From NCBI RefSeq assembly GCF_016583785.1, contig NZ_NRRU01000005.1:24715-88714 (forward strand): 64,000 nt of DNA, in the 5' to 3' direction. The stretch's first letter is position 1; each line of letters opens with the position of its first letter. Below are positions 27,085 to 35,423 of the stretch, piece by piece. The DNA comes from Rubrivivax gelatinosus (lineage in GTDB: Bacteria > Pseudomonadota > Gammaproteobacteria > Burkholderiales > Burkholderiaceae_C). The position numbers were made by a program, and so were the translations under genes. The notes below the pieces were generated by a model. That model saw only the letters and a list, made by a program, of their open reading frames with translations, did no database searches and was not told the origin of the DNA.

Positions 27085-28062
27085 ATGCCTGACGACGATC
27101 AAATTCCGCCCGAATCCGGTGCGGAGCCCGCGAACCTGCCGCCTGCCGCACCTGCGGCCGATGCGGCCCCGGAGGTGGCGACCGAACCCGTTGCCCAGCC
27201 TGAGGGCGAAGCCGTGCCCGAGGCCGAAGCCGAAGCCGATGCGCCGGCACCGGCCGAGGCCGCTGGCGCCAAGGCCGTGCCCGAGCTGTCGCCGGCGGAG
27301 TGCGCCGCGCGCCTGGCCGAGCTCTTCCCGGCCCTGTTCGGTGCTGCGCCCAAGCCACTGAAGCTGCGCATCCAGGCCGACATCCAGCAGCGCGCGCCGG
27401 GCATCTTCACGCGCCGCACGCTGTCGGTATTCCTGCACCGCCACACGACGTCCAACGCCTATCTGAGCGCGCTGACGCGCTCCGAGCAGCGTTTCGACCT
27501 CGACGGCCAGCCCGCCGGCGAGCTGAGCGCCGAACACCGCGAGCTCGCGACCGCCGAACTGGCGCGCCGCCGCGGTGTGCACGAGCAACGCCGCGCCGCC
27601 GAACGTGCTGCCGCGCGTGCCGCCGAGGCCCAGAGCCGCGAGCAGCAGAACGCCGAGCACGAAGCGCGGCGCGAACGTGCCGGGCTGCTGCGTGCCTTCG
27701 AGACGACGACGCTGACGCGCGCCAACTTCTGCGCCTTGAAGGGCATCGCCGACGCCGAACTCGACGCCGTGCTCGAACGCGCGCGCCAGGAACGGGCCGA
27801 ACGCCCGGCTTTGCCGCCGCGTGACGCCCATCCGGGCCGTCCCGACAATCGGCCTGAGCGCCGCGGCCAGCGGCCGCAAGGCCACGACCGCCGCCCCGGC
27901 GGCCCGCGGCCCGAAGGCGGCGAACGCCCCGATCGTGGCCCGCGCCCTCAGGGTGAACGACGTGCCGAAGGCGCACCGGCCGACGGTGCACCGCGTCCCA
28001 AGGGTCCGCGTCCCGAACGTGGCCCGCGCCCCGAAGGCCAGGGCCGGCCGCCCAAGCGCTGA
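27085..28062 (+). CDS. ProQ/FinO family RNA-binding protein
   Basis: This 325-residue protein has a Pro/Ala/Glu-rich acidic N-terminal tail (about residues 1-70) and a FinO domain (about 71-165: LFGAAPKPLKLRIQADIQQRAP-IFTRRTLSVFLHRHTTSNAYLSAL). After it come a highly charged coiled-coil-like stretch and a C-terminal basic Arg/Pro/Gly tail with repeated RP-G-RP and GPRP units. The FinO core binds structured small RNAs and 3' hairpins. The tails are longer than in E. coli ProQ and probably add non-specific RNA contacts. Confidence 0.88.
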   Translation: MPDDDQIPPESGAEPANLPPAAPAADAAPEVATEPVAQPEGEAVPEAEAEADAPAPAEAAGAKAVPELSPAECAARLAELFPALFGAAPKPLKLRIQADIQQRAPGIFTRRTLSVFLHRHTTSNAYLSALTRSEQRFDLDGQPAGELSAEHRELATAELARRRGVHEQRRAAERAAARAAEAQSREQQNAEHEARRERAGLLRAFETTTLTRANFCALKGIADAELDAVLERARQERAERPALPPRDAHPGRPDNRPERRGQRPQGHDRRPGGPRPEGGERPDRGPRPQGERRAEGAPADGAPRPKGPRPERGPRPEGQGRPPKR

Positions 28063-28066
28063 CAGC

Positions 28067-28090
28067 CGCGGCGCCCCGGCGCCGCGCTTT
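28067..28090. terminator. convergent terminator hairpin (proQ-type gene / M16 peptidase)
   Basis: A perfect GC palindrome (28067-28075 with 28078-28086) followed by CTTT on the plus strand lies between two convergent stop codons. Confidence 0.6.
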
Positions 28091-29379
28091 CAGGACGACG
28101 CGAGGATCGTGCGCACGCGCTCGCCGGCGGCACGCGGCAGTTCGCCGGCGAGCGCGATCGTCGGCCCGGCGGCGAGCAAACGTTCGAACGCCGCACGCAC
28201 CGTCTCGGCCGGCACCGCGGCGATCGTCGAGCACCACTCGGCGCTGTCGCGCACGCGGCCGATCGCGTACAGGTCCAGCACCGCGTCTTCCAGGCGCCGG
28301 TACGGGCGCTCGTGCGAGCGCAGCCGGCGCACCTCGAGCTGCGCCTTGGCGCGCTCCAGATCCTCGGCCTCGACACGCTGGGCCTGGGTCTTCAGCAGCT
28401 TGAGGGTTTCGGCCAGCAGTTCGTCCAGCTGCTCGGGCGCGGTCGAGGCCTCGACGACGAACTGGCCGGCGATGTCGAGTACGTCGGCCGAACAGGCGGT
28501 GTAGTAGGCCAGGCCGCGCTGCTCGCGGATGCGGTCCATCAGCGGCGAGCTCATGCCTTCGCCGAAGACCGCGGCCGCCAGAACCCCGGCCGGACAGCCG
28601 GCCGACAGCCCCGGCAGCGGGAAACCCAGCACCAGGTGCGCCTGGCTGCTGCCCGACAGGCGCTTGGTCGCGACGCCGCCGGCATAGACCGGCGCGGCGA
28701 CCAGGTTCTCGCTGCCGGCCGGCATGCTGCCGAAGGCGGCGGTGACGGCGGCTTCGAAAGCCGGCACGTCGATGTCGCCGGCGGCACCGACGACGACGTT
28801 GGCGCCGGTGTACTGGCGGCGCAGGTAGTCGACGAGCGCGTCGCGCGTGAAACGTTCGATGTTGCGCCGCGGCCCGATCACCGACTGCGCCAGCGCATGC
28901 GTGCCCCAGCAGGCCTTGTCGAAGAGCTTGAACGCGGTCGACAGCGGGTCGTCCTCGTCCTCGGTGCATTCGTGCAGCAGCACCTGGCGCTCGCGCTCCA
29001 GCTCCTCGGCCGGGAAGGTGGGGTGGCGCACCAGGTCGGCGAGCATGTCCACCAGCTGCGGCAGGTCGCCGGGGCGGCCGTGCATCGTGTAGCCGGTGTG
29101 GTCCTTGTCGGTGTGGGCGTTGACCTCGGCACCCAGGCGCTCGGCGTCCAGGTTGATGCGGCGCGCGTCGCGCATCAGCGTGCCCTTGAACACCATGTGC
29201 TCGACGAAGTGGCTGATGCCGTTGTCGAGCCGGCTCTCGTGCGCGCTGCCGCTGCGCACGAAGACGCCGATGCTGGCGGTGTGCACGTGCGGCATGCGGA
29301 TGGTGACGATGCGCACGCCGTTGGCGAGCGTGGCGACGCGGGTGTCGTCGCGGGAGGTGTCGATACGGGAGACGGGCAT
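28090..29379 (-). CDS. M16 family zinc metallopeptidase (processing-peptidase-like)
   Basis: This 429-residue protein has the inverted zinc motif HFVEH (residues 57-61) in SGSAHESRLDNGISHFVEHMVFKGT and the downstream acidic ligands in ERQVLLHECTEDEDD. Its C-terminal half is the inactive partner-type domain (RLSGSSQAHLVLGFP). This short, active, single-subunit form is the PqqL/MPP-like class. There is no signal peptide, so it is expected in the cytosol. Start at ATG 29379, giving MPVSRIDTS. Confidence 0.9.
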   Translation of the reverse strand: MPVSRIDTSRDDTRVATLANGVRIVTIRMPHVHTASIGVFVRSGSAHESRLDNGISHFVEHMVFKGTLMRDARRINLDAERLGAEVNAHTDKDHTGYTMHGRPGDLPQLVDMLADLVRHPTFPAEELERERQVLLHECTEDEDDPLSTAFKLFDKACWGTHALAQSVIGPRRNIERFTRDALVDYLRRQYTGANVVVGAAGDIDVPAFEAAVTAAFGSMPAGSENLVAAPVYAGGVATKRLSGSSQAHLVLGFPLPGLSAGCPAGVLAAAVFGEGMSSPLMDRIREQRGLAYYTACSADVLDIAGQFVVEASTAPEQLDELLAETLKLLKTQAQRVEAEDLERAKAQLEVRRLRSHERPYRRLEDAVLDLYAIGRVRDSAEWCSTIAAVPAETVRAAFERLLAAGPTIALAGELPRAAGERVRTILASS

Positions 29380-29612
29380 GCGGCAAAAAACGGGAGCGCG
29401 GTCGGCGAGCATAGGCCAAGCGCAGGGCCGGCGTCGCCGGGCCGGGCCGCCGGCGGCAGCCACCACCGACCGGTCTGCATTGCTGCCCGCGCCGATCAGC
29501 CGGACCCGACATCCGACCACCAGCCTCGTGCATCGGCTCGCCGCCGGCAGCCGCGTTGGCCCCGGAGTAGGCTGGCCGGACCGACATGAGTCGGGAAAGC
29601 CCCATGAGCCAG

Positions 29613-29630
29613 TTGTCTGATGTCCGATAA
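29613..29630. promoter_or_regulatory. candidate GntR operator overlapping the gntR start
   Basis: The 18-bp sequence reads TT-TC-GA--TC-GA-AA with two-fold symmetry, an arrangement typical of FadR-type GntR operators. It covers the ATG at 29620, so binding would block translation-initiation-region transcription. This suggests autoregulation. Confidence 0.45.
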
Positions 29631-30381
29631 GCTGAAACCGATGTTGACCGCCAGCCACGACCCGATGCCCAGCCGCCGCCGCCTGCGCTCTCTGGCCGAC
29701 GGTGTCGTCGAAGCGCTGGTCGATCGCATCCGCAGCGGCCGCATCCCGACGGGTGACCGGCTGCCCACCGAATCGGCGCTGGTCGCGGAGTTCGGCGTCA
29801 GCCGCACCGTCGTGCGCGAGGCGATCTCCAAGCTCCAGGCCGGCAGCCTGGTCGAGACGCGCCACGGCATCGGCAGCTTCGTGCGGGCCGCGGGCGAGGG
29901 TGCGGCCTACCAGGTGCGGCCCGACCAGCTCGAGACGCTGCAGGACGTGATCGCCGTGCTCGAGCTGCGCATCGCCGTCGAGACCGAAGCCGCCGGGCTC
30001 GCCGCCCTGCGCCGGGACGACGGGAACATCAGCGTCATGCGCAAAACGATCGCCGACTTCGATGCCGCGGTCGAAGAAGGCGGCGACGCCGTCGGTGCCG
30101 ACTTCGCCTTCCACCGCGAGCTTGCCCGGGCGACGCGCAACCCGCATTTCGAGAACCTGTTCGCCGCGCTCGGCACCGGCGCGATCCCGCGTGCGCGCCT
30201 GCCGGGCACGGTGCCGGACGCCGAGCAACAGGCCTATCTGCGCCGCGTCAACGTCGAACACACGAGCATCGTCGACGCCATCGCCGCGGGCGACGCCGAC
30301 GCCGCTCGCGCCGCGATGCGCACCCATCTCGCCAACAGCCGCGAACGCCGCCGCCGCGCCGCGGCCGCCGCCGGCGGCTGA
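29620..30381 (+). CDS. GntR-family regulator (FadR subfamily)
   Basis: This 253-residue protein has an N-terminal winged helix (LADGVVEALVDRIRSGRIPTGDRLPTESALVAEFGVSRTVVREAISKL, about residues 25-72). Its all-helical C-terminal FCD sensor domain shows RIAVETEAAGLAALRR, FHRELARAT-NPHFENL and HTSIVDAIAAGDADAARAAMRTHL, the metal- and acid-binding histidines. It is followed two bases later by the glycerate kinase gene, so it most likely controls glycerate or sugar-acid use. Confidence 0.9.
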   Translation: MSDKLKPMLTASHDPMPSRRRLRSLADGVVEALVDRIRSGRIPTGDRLPTESALVAEFGVSRTVVREAISKLQAGSLVETRHGIGSFVRAAGEGAAYQVRPDQLETLQDVIAVLELRIAVETEAAGLAALRRDDGNISVMRKTIADFDAAVEEGGDAVGADFAFHRELARATRNPHFENLFAALGTGAIPRARLPGTVPDAEQQAYLRRVNVEHTSIVDAIAAGDADAARAAMRTHLANSRERRRRAAAAAGG

Positions 30382-30382
30382 C

Positions 30383-31684
30383 GTGAACACGCCCGACCCC
30401 CGGCAGGACCCGCGCGCCTTTCTGCGTGCGCTCTACGACGCCGCAGTGCGGCGGGCGCTGCCCGAGTTCGTCATCGCGCCCTTCCTGCCGCCACCGCCGC
30501 GTGGGCGCACGCTGGTGCTGGGCGCCGGCAAGGCCGGCGGCGCGATGGCCGCGGCGGTCGACGCGCTCTGGCCGGCCGACGCGCCGCTGTCGGGCCTGGT
30601 CGTCACGCGTTACGGCCATGTGCCGCCGGCCTACCGCAGCAGCGGCGGCCGCATCGAGCTGGTCGAAGCCGCGCACCCCGTGCCCGACGCTGCCGGCCGC
30701 GCCGCGGCGGCGCGCATCGCCGGCCTGGCGCAAGGCCTGGGCCCGGACGACCTGGTGCTGGCGCTGATCTCCGGCGGCGGCTCGGCGCTGCTGTCGCTGC
30801 CGGCGCCGGGGCTGAGGCTGGAAGACAAGCAGGCGATCAACCGCGCGCTGCTGCTGAGCGGCGCCTCGATCGGCGAGATGAACTGCGTGCGCAAGCACCT
30901 CTCGGCGATCAAGGGCGGGCGCCTGGCAGCGCTGGCGGCACCGGCGCCGCTGTGCTCGCTGCTGATCAGCGACGTGCCGGGCGACGACCCGGGCGTCATC
31001 GCCAGCGGCCCGACCGTGCCCGACGCGACGAGTTGCGCCGACGCGCTGGCGATCTGCCGGCGCTACCGCCTGGACCTGCCGCCGGCCGCGCGCGAAGGCC
31101 TGGATAGCGGCGCCTTCGAGACACCCAAACCCGGCGACGCCTGTTTCGCCGGCCAGACCCTGCACCTGATCGCAACACCGCAGCAAAGCCTGGAAGCCGC
31201 CGCCACGCTGGCGCGTGCCGCCGGTGTAGAGGCCCACGTGCTGAGCGACGAAATCGAAGGCGAGAGCCGCGAGGTCGGCAAGGTGCACGCGGCGCTGGCG
31301 CGTGCCGTCGCGCGCCGTGGCCAGCCCTTCGCCCGGCCCTGCGTGCTGCTGTCGGGCGGCGAGACCACCGTGACGATCAGGAACAAGGGCGGCCGCGGCG
31401 GCCGCGCCGGCGAGTTCCTGCTCGGCTGCGCGCTCGCGCTGCAGGGCGAGCCCGGCGTGCACGCGCTCGCCGCCGACACCGACGGCATCGACGGCGTCGA
31501 GGACAACGCCGGCGCCGTCGTCACCCCCGACACGCTGGCGCGCGCCGCGGCGCTGGGGCTGCGCCCCGCCGAGGCGCTGGACCTGCACGACAGCTACCCG
31601 CTGTTCGAGGCCCTGGGCGACCTGCTCGTCACCGGGCCCAGCTACACCAACGTCAACGACTTCCGGGCGCTGCTGGTCGTCTGA
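30383..31684 (+). CDS. ttuD: glycerate 2-kinase / MOFRL protein (TtuD-like)
   Basis: This 433-residue enzyme of the MOFRL family has LVLGAGKAGGAMA near residue 45, the phosphate-binding LISGGGSALLSLP, KHLSAIKGGRLA, LISDVPGDDPGVIASGPT and the C-terminal MOFRL block LLSGGETTVTIRNKGGRGGRAGEFLL then ALAADTDGIDG. It converts glycerate to 2-phosphoglycerate, although older annotation calls it hydroxypyruvate reductase. It starts at GTG, two bases after the GntR stop, in an operon with its probable regulator. Confidence 0.88.
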   Translation: MNTPDPRQDPRAFLRALYDAAVRRALPEFVIAPFLPPPPRGRTLVLGAGKAGGAMAAAVDALWPADAPLSGLVVTRYGHVPPAYRSSGGRIELVEAAHPVPDAAGRAAAARIAGLAQGLGPDDLVLALISGGGSALLSLPAPGLRLEDKQAINRALLLSGASIGEMNCVRKHLSAIKGGRLAALAAPAPLCSLLISDVPGDDPGVIASGPTVPDATSCADALAICRRYRLDLPPAAREGLDSGAFETPKPGDACFAGQTLHLIATPQQSLEAAATLARAAGVEAHVLSDEIEGESREVGKVHAALARAVARRGQPFARPCVLLSGGETTVTIRNKGGRGGRAGEFLLGCALALQGEPGVHALAADTDGIDGVEDNAGAVVTPDTLARAAALGLRPAEALDLHDSYPLFEALGDLLVTGPSYTNVNDFRALLVV

Positions 31685-31858
31685 GAAGCAGCGATGCGGC
31701 GGCTCCTGCCGCCGCGTGACGACCGGCCGTGCCGGCCTCCGCACAGACCCGGGCATCGCGGGCAAGCCCGGATGCCGCCTGCGCTCCGCTGATGCGTAAT
31801 GCCGGGCGCCGCCTGCCGGACCGCCGCCGCGGCGAACCACGACCACGAGGAGGAAACG

Positions 31859-32800
31859 ATGAAGCCGAGCCCGCGCATCCGTGTTCGCTGTGCGTCGCTG
31901 CTGATCGCCGCAGCCGCGGCGCTCCTGCCGGCCGCAGCCAGCGCCGACACCTACACCCAGACGCGCTACCCCATCGTGCTGGTGCACGGCATGCTGGGTT
32001 TCGGCGCCATCGGCCCGGTCGACTACTTCTACGGCGTGCCGGCGGCGCTGCGTTCCGGCGGTGCGCTCGTCTACACGCCGTCGGTGTCGGCGCTGGAAAG
32101 CAGCGAGGCGCGCGGCGAGCAACTGCTGGCCCAGCTGCGTCAGCTGCAGGCGGCCTACGGCTACCGCAAGTTCAACCTCGTCGGTCACAGCCACGGCGGC
32201 CCGACCGCACGCTACGTGGCCGCGGTGGCACCCGAGCTGGTGGCCTCGGTGACGACCGTCGGCTCGCCGCACACCGGCTCGCCGGTGGCCGACGGCATCC
32301 AGGCACTGGCCGAAGCGACCGGCCTGACCCGGCTGGTGGCCGCCATCGTCGACGCGCTCGGCGTCGTGATCTCTTGGATCTCGGGTGCGTCGCAGCTGCC
32401 GCAGGACGCGCTGGGCTCGCTCACCTCGCTGAACAGCGCCGGCGCGGCCGCGTTCAACACTCGCTTCCCGCAAGGTGCGCCGACGACGAGCTGCGGCCAG
32501 GGCCCGGCCAGCGTCAACGGCGTGCGCTACTACTCGGCCGGCGGCACCAGCGTCGTCACCAACATCCTCGACCCCGGCGACGCCTTCCTGGCGCTGGGTG
32601 CGGCCTTCTTCGGCGGCCAGGCCAACGACGGCTTGGTGGGCCGCTGCTCCTCGCACTGGGGCATGGTGCTGCGTGACGACTACGGCTGGAACCACCTCGA
32701 CGAGGTCAACCAGGCGCTGGGCCTGCGCAACCTGTTCGCGTCGGACCCGGTGGCGTTCTACCGCAGCCAGGCCAACCGGCTGAAGCAGGCCGGGCTGTGA
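31859..32800 (+). CDS. secreted triacylglycerol lipase
   Basis: This 313-residue exported lipase has a signal peptide (about residues 1-31, ending AASAD) and a family I.1/I.2 core. The oxyanion segment YPIVLVHGMLGFG, the elbow VGHSHGGPTARY (catalytic Ser near residue 114), an Asp in LDPGDAFLA / NDGLVGRCS and a late His in SSHWGMVLRDDYGWNHLDEVNQ are all visible. AGGAGGAAACG precedes the ATG. This family needs a dedicated foldase, which follows directly. It is secreted by type II secretion after folding in the periplasm. Confidence 0.92.
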   Translation: MKPSPRIRVRCASLLIAAAAALLPAAASADTYTQTRYPIVLVHGMLGFGAIGPVDYFYGVPAALRSGGALVYTPSVSALESSEARGEQLLAQLRQLQAAYGYRKFNLVGHSHGGPTARYVAAVAPELVASVTTVGSPHTGSPVADGIQALAEATGLTRLVAAIVDALGVVISWISGASQLPQDALGSLTSLNSAGAAAFNTRFPQGAPTTSCGQGPASVNGVRYYSAGGTSVVTNILDPGDAFLALGAAFFGGQANDGLVGRCSSHWGMVLRDDYGWNHLDEVNQALGLRNLFASDPVAFYRSQANRLKQAGL

Positions 32801-33672
32801 GCGGCGGCGCGCCAGCGCGCGCTGCGCTGGCCCTGGGTGCCGCAGCGCTGGCCGTGCTGTCGGTGACGGCGCTGGGCTGGCGCCCCGGCACCCAGACCCG
32901 CGACGCGGCGGCGGCGCCCGGCGTCGCGCCGACGGCGGCGCCGGTGGCCGCGGCTGCCCGGCCCCCGCCCGTGCTGCGGCCGGAGCTGCCGCCGGACTTC
33001 GTGAGCTGGCTGCTGCAGCACAGCGCGCTGCGCGGCAGCACGCGCGATGGCGGCTGGGGCACGGCCGCTGGCGGCCGGCTGCAGCCTTCGCGCGAGCTGC
33101 GCCGGCTTTTCGACCATTTGCTGCAGCTGGAGGGCCAGGTGCCGGTCGACACGATCGGTGCGTGGCTGCAGCAGATGGCACGCGCCGAACTGCAGCCCGA
33201 GGTGGCGGCCGAAGTCGGGCGTATCTGGCAGGCCTATCTCGGCCTGCTGGCCGCTCCGGTGCGTACGCCACCGCGGCTGGACGACCCGGCCGCCATCGCC
33301 GCGGCACTGGACGAGCGCCACCGCCAGCGGGTGCAGTGGCTGGGGCCGGCCTGGGCTCACGCCTTCTACGGCGACGAGGAGGCGGCGATCCGCCAGACGC
33401 TGGCCGGCCCGGTGGCAGCGGACCCGCCGCAGCTGATCGACCGTAGCCGGCTCGACGCTGCCGCGCTGCAGCGCCTGGTCGAACTCGATGCCGAGCAGGC
33501 GCGCTGGCAGCAGCGCATCGCCGACGCGCGTGCCGATCTCGAGCGCATGCGCCAGGCGCCGGAACTCAGCGCGCTGCAGCGCGCCGAAGCGGCCGAGCGC
33601 CTGGTCAGCGAACGGTTCGAAGCCGGCGGCGAGCGGCTGCGGGCTCGCGCGCTGCTGCGGCTCGCGCCCTGA
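32797..33672 (+). CDS. lifO: lipase chaperone (foldase, LifO-like)
   Basis: This 291-residue protein has an N-terminal membrane anchor (about residues 8-27), an Ala/Pro linker and the foldase helical domain. The characteristic segment reads LRGSTRDGGWGTAAGGRLQPSRELRRLFDHLLQLEGQ, corresponding to the RxxFDY foldase motif (here RRLFDH). Its GTG overlaps the lipase TGA (GTGA), so enzyme and foldase are made together. It folds the lipase in the periplasm. Confidence 0.88.
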   Translation: MSGGAPARAALALGAAALAVLSVTALGWRPGTQTRDAAAAPGVAPTAAPVAAAARPPPVLRPELPPDFVSWLLQHSALRGSTRDGGWGTAAGGRLQPSRELRRLFDHLLQLEGQVPVDTIGAWLQQMARAELQPEVAAEVGRIWQAYLGLLAAPVRTPPRLDDPAAIAAALDERHRQRVQWLGPAWAHAFYGDEEAAIRQTLAGPVAADPPQLIDRSRLDAAALQRLVELDAEQARWQQRIADARADLERMRQAPELSALQRAEAAERLVSERFEAGGERLRARALLRLAP

Positions 33673-33796
33673 GCCGGCTACGGCGGTCGCCGGAACACCG
33701 TCGCAGCGGCGCCGTACACGGCGCTCGTGGTCGATGTTTCACGCTCCGGCCGACCTTGTTTGCGCATCGTGGTGTCGCAGCACGGATAATCCACGG

Positions 33797-34129
33797 ATGA
33801 AACAGACCGATTTGCTTGCCGTCCACCAGCAGGAGCCGCTGGCGGCCCGCTGGTTCAGCCTCGCCAGTTATTGCCTGGAGAGCGGCTGCAACATCGTCAC
33901 CTACGCGCCCGACAGCTTCCGCGCCGAAGTCGGCGACGTCGAAGAAGGCCAGTCGCGCCTCACCGGCTTCTTCGAAGCAAAGGTGCAGGAAGACGGCAGC
34001 GCCCGCTGGACCTGGGCCTGGACCGAAGACGACGCGCCCGCCGGCGCCGTGCTCAGCGAAGACGACGGCCGCAGCGAGTCCTGGACCCGCGTGCTGTCGG
34101 ACTGGCGCGAACGGGCCTTCCCGGCCTGA
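33797..34129 (+). CDS. hypothetical protein, 110 residues
   Basis: This acidic soluble protein starts MKQTDLLAVHQQEPLAARWFSLASYCLESGCNIV when read in short blocks. Its three tryptophans cluster near the C-terminus (WTWAWTEDD, SWTRVLSDW). No signal peptide, membrane segment or known domain is recognised. The ATG at 33797 has no obvious ribosome site, though codon use matches its neighbours. It lies 16 bases from the end of the LysR gene on the other strand. Confidence 0.5.
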   Translation: MKQTDLLAVHQQEPLAARWFSLASYCLESGCNIVTYAPDSFRAEVGDVEEGQSRLTGFFEAKVQEDGSARWTWAWTEDDAPAGAVLSEDDGRSESWTRVLSDWRERAFPA

Positions 34130-34145
34130 TCGCGGCCCTCGAGAC

Positions 34146-35285
34146 CTAGCCCGCCTGATCCAGGCCGACGCCGGCCCCCGCGCCTGAACCGGCGCGCAGC
34201 TCCAGCGCGGCCGCCTCGCCGAAACGCAGCGGCGCCAGCGCCTGCGCGGTCGCTTCCTGGGCGGACTTGAAAACCAGGTGCTCGGCTTCCAGCCGCTCGT
34301 ACCAGGCGGAGATCTCGACGCACGAAGCCGGCGGGTTGCCGGCTTCGTCGACGCAGCAGGCAGCCAGCAGCTGCTGCTCGGCGTCGGTGTGGCGCGCGAA
34401 CAGCTCGGCCACCCAGTCGACGAAGACACGCAGCTTGGTGCTCAGGTGCCGGTTGGGCGGGTAGACCACGTACATCGGCAGCGGGTCGGTGTCCCAGTCG
34501 CACAGCAGCGGCACCAGTTCGCCCGAGTCCATGTGCGGGCGCAGCGTGAAGTACGGGATCTGCACGATGCCCAGGCCGTTGATCGCCGCGGTCAGGAAGG
34601 CGTTGCCGTCGTTGACCGAGAGCCGGTAGCGGCCCTGGACCTCGATGCGTTCGCCGTCGCGGTTGAAGTCGAACGGGAAGTGCCGCCCGGTCTGCGACGA
34701 AAAATAGCTCACCACCCTGTGCTCGCCGCTCTCCAGCTCGCGCGGATGGCGCGGCAGCCCGTGGCGGCGGATGTAGCCGGGCGAGGCCGCGCAGACGAAG
34801 CGCCATGAGCCCACCCGGCGCGCCACCAGCGACGGGTCGGTGATCTCGCCGGCGCGCAGCACGCAGTCGACCTTGTCGCCGACCAGGTCCACCGGCCGGT
34901 CGCTGACGCCCAGGTCGATCTGGATCTCGGGGTACTGCTCGTGGAACTGCGGCAGCGCCGGGATCAGCAGCAGCCGCGCCACCGCGGACGACACGTCGAC
35001 CCGGATGCGGCCCTTGGGCGTCACGCGCGCATGCGTCAGCGAGCCTTCGAGCTCGTCCAGGTCGTTCAGCAGCCGGCTGACACGCTCGTAGTACGCCGCA
35101 CCGTCGGGCGTGACGGTGACGCGCCGCGTCGTGCGGTTCAGCAGCCTGGTGCGCAACTGCTCCTCCAGCCCCTGGATCAGCCGCGTGACCGCGGCCTTGG
35201 GCAGGCCCATCGAATCGGCGGCCTTGGTGAAGGTGCCGGCTTCGACGACCCGGGTGAAGGCCTGCATCGCGCTGAGCTTGTCCAT
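34146..35285 (-). CDS. LysR-family transcriptional regulator
   Basis: This 379-residue regulator has an N-terminal winged helix (MQAFTRVVEAGTFTKAADSMGLPKAAVTRLIQGLEEQLRTRLLNRTTR) and a periplasmic-binding-protein-type effector domain (about residues 90-300). Its C-terminus is ~70 residues longer than most LysR proteins and carries a Cys pair (LLAACCVDE). It is transcribed away from the degenerate hydrolase/RND efflux genes across a 138-bp gap, so it probably regulates them. Confidence 0.9.
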   Translation of the reverse strand: MDKLSAMQAFTRVVEAGTFTKAADSMGLPKAAVTRLIQGLEEQLRTRLLNRTTRRVTVTPDGAAYYERVSRLLNDLDELEGSLTHARVTPKGRIRVDVSSAVARLLLIPALPQFHEQYPEIQIDLGVSDRPVDLVGDKVDCVLRAGEITDPSLVARRVGSWRFVCAASPGYIRRHGLPRHPRELESGEHRVVSYFSSQTGRHFPFDFNRDGERIEVQGRYRLSVNDGNAFLTAAINGLGIVQIPYFTLRPHMDSGELVPLLCDWDTDPLPMYVVYPPNRHLSTKLRVFVDWVAELFARHTDAEQQLLAACCVDEAGNPPASCVEISAWYERLEAEHLVFKSAQEATAQALAPLRFGEAAALELRAGSGAGAGVGLDQAG

Positions 35286-35321
35286 CGGTTTTCTCCGGCT
35301 GCTGAAGGGGCATTGTTTCAT

Positions 35322-35345
35322 TTGCAGAAAAACTGTGTCTGCCAA
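35322..35345. promoter_or_regulatory. candidate LysR-type operator
   Basis: TTGCAG (35322-35327), eleven bases, then CTGCCAA (35339-35345) forms the T-N11-A type inverted repeat bound by LysR proteins. It lies in the divergent gap, 37 bases upstream of the LysR start and 78 bases before the hydrolase-like gene. Confidence 0.4.
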
Positions 35346-35423
35346 TCGGCTGTTTATCTCTCGTCAAGCAACGCCTATCGTTCAGTCCAACGCTGAAAGC
35401 CTCGTCTGCCTGCCGTCCACCCG

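Noticed and set aside
27830..28060. Short repeats resembling a CRISPR array or tandem repeat
   Set aside because: They encode the Arg/Pro/Gly tail of the ProQ/FinO protein; no constant repeat-spacer spacing.
30248..33307. 1019-codon minus-strand frame across the glycerate kinase and lipase genes
   Set aside because: Low-complexity Arg/Ala product with no domain; both opposing genes have strong family matches.
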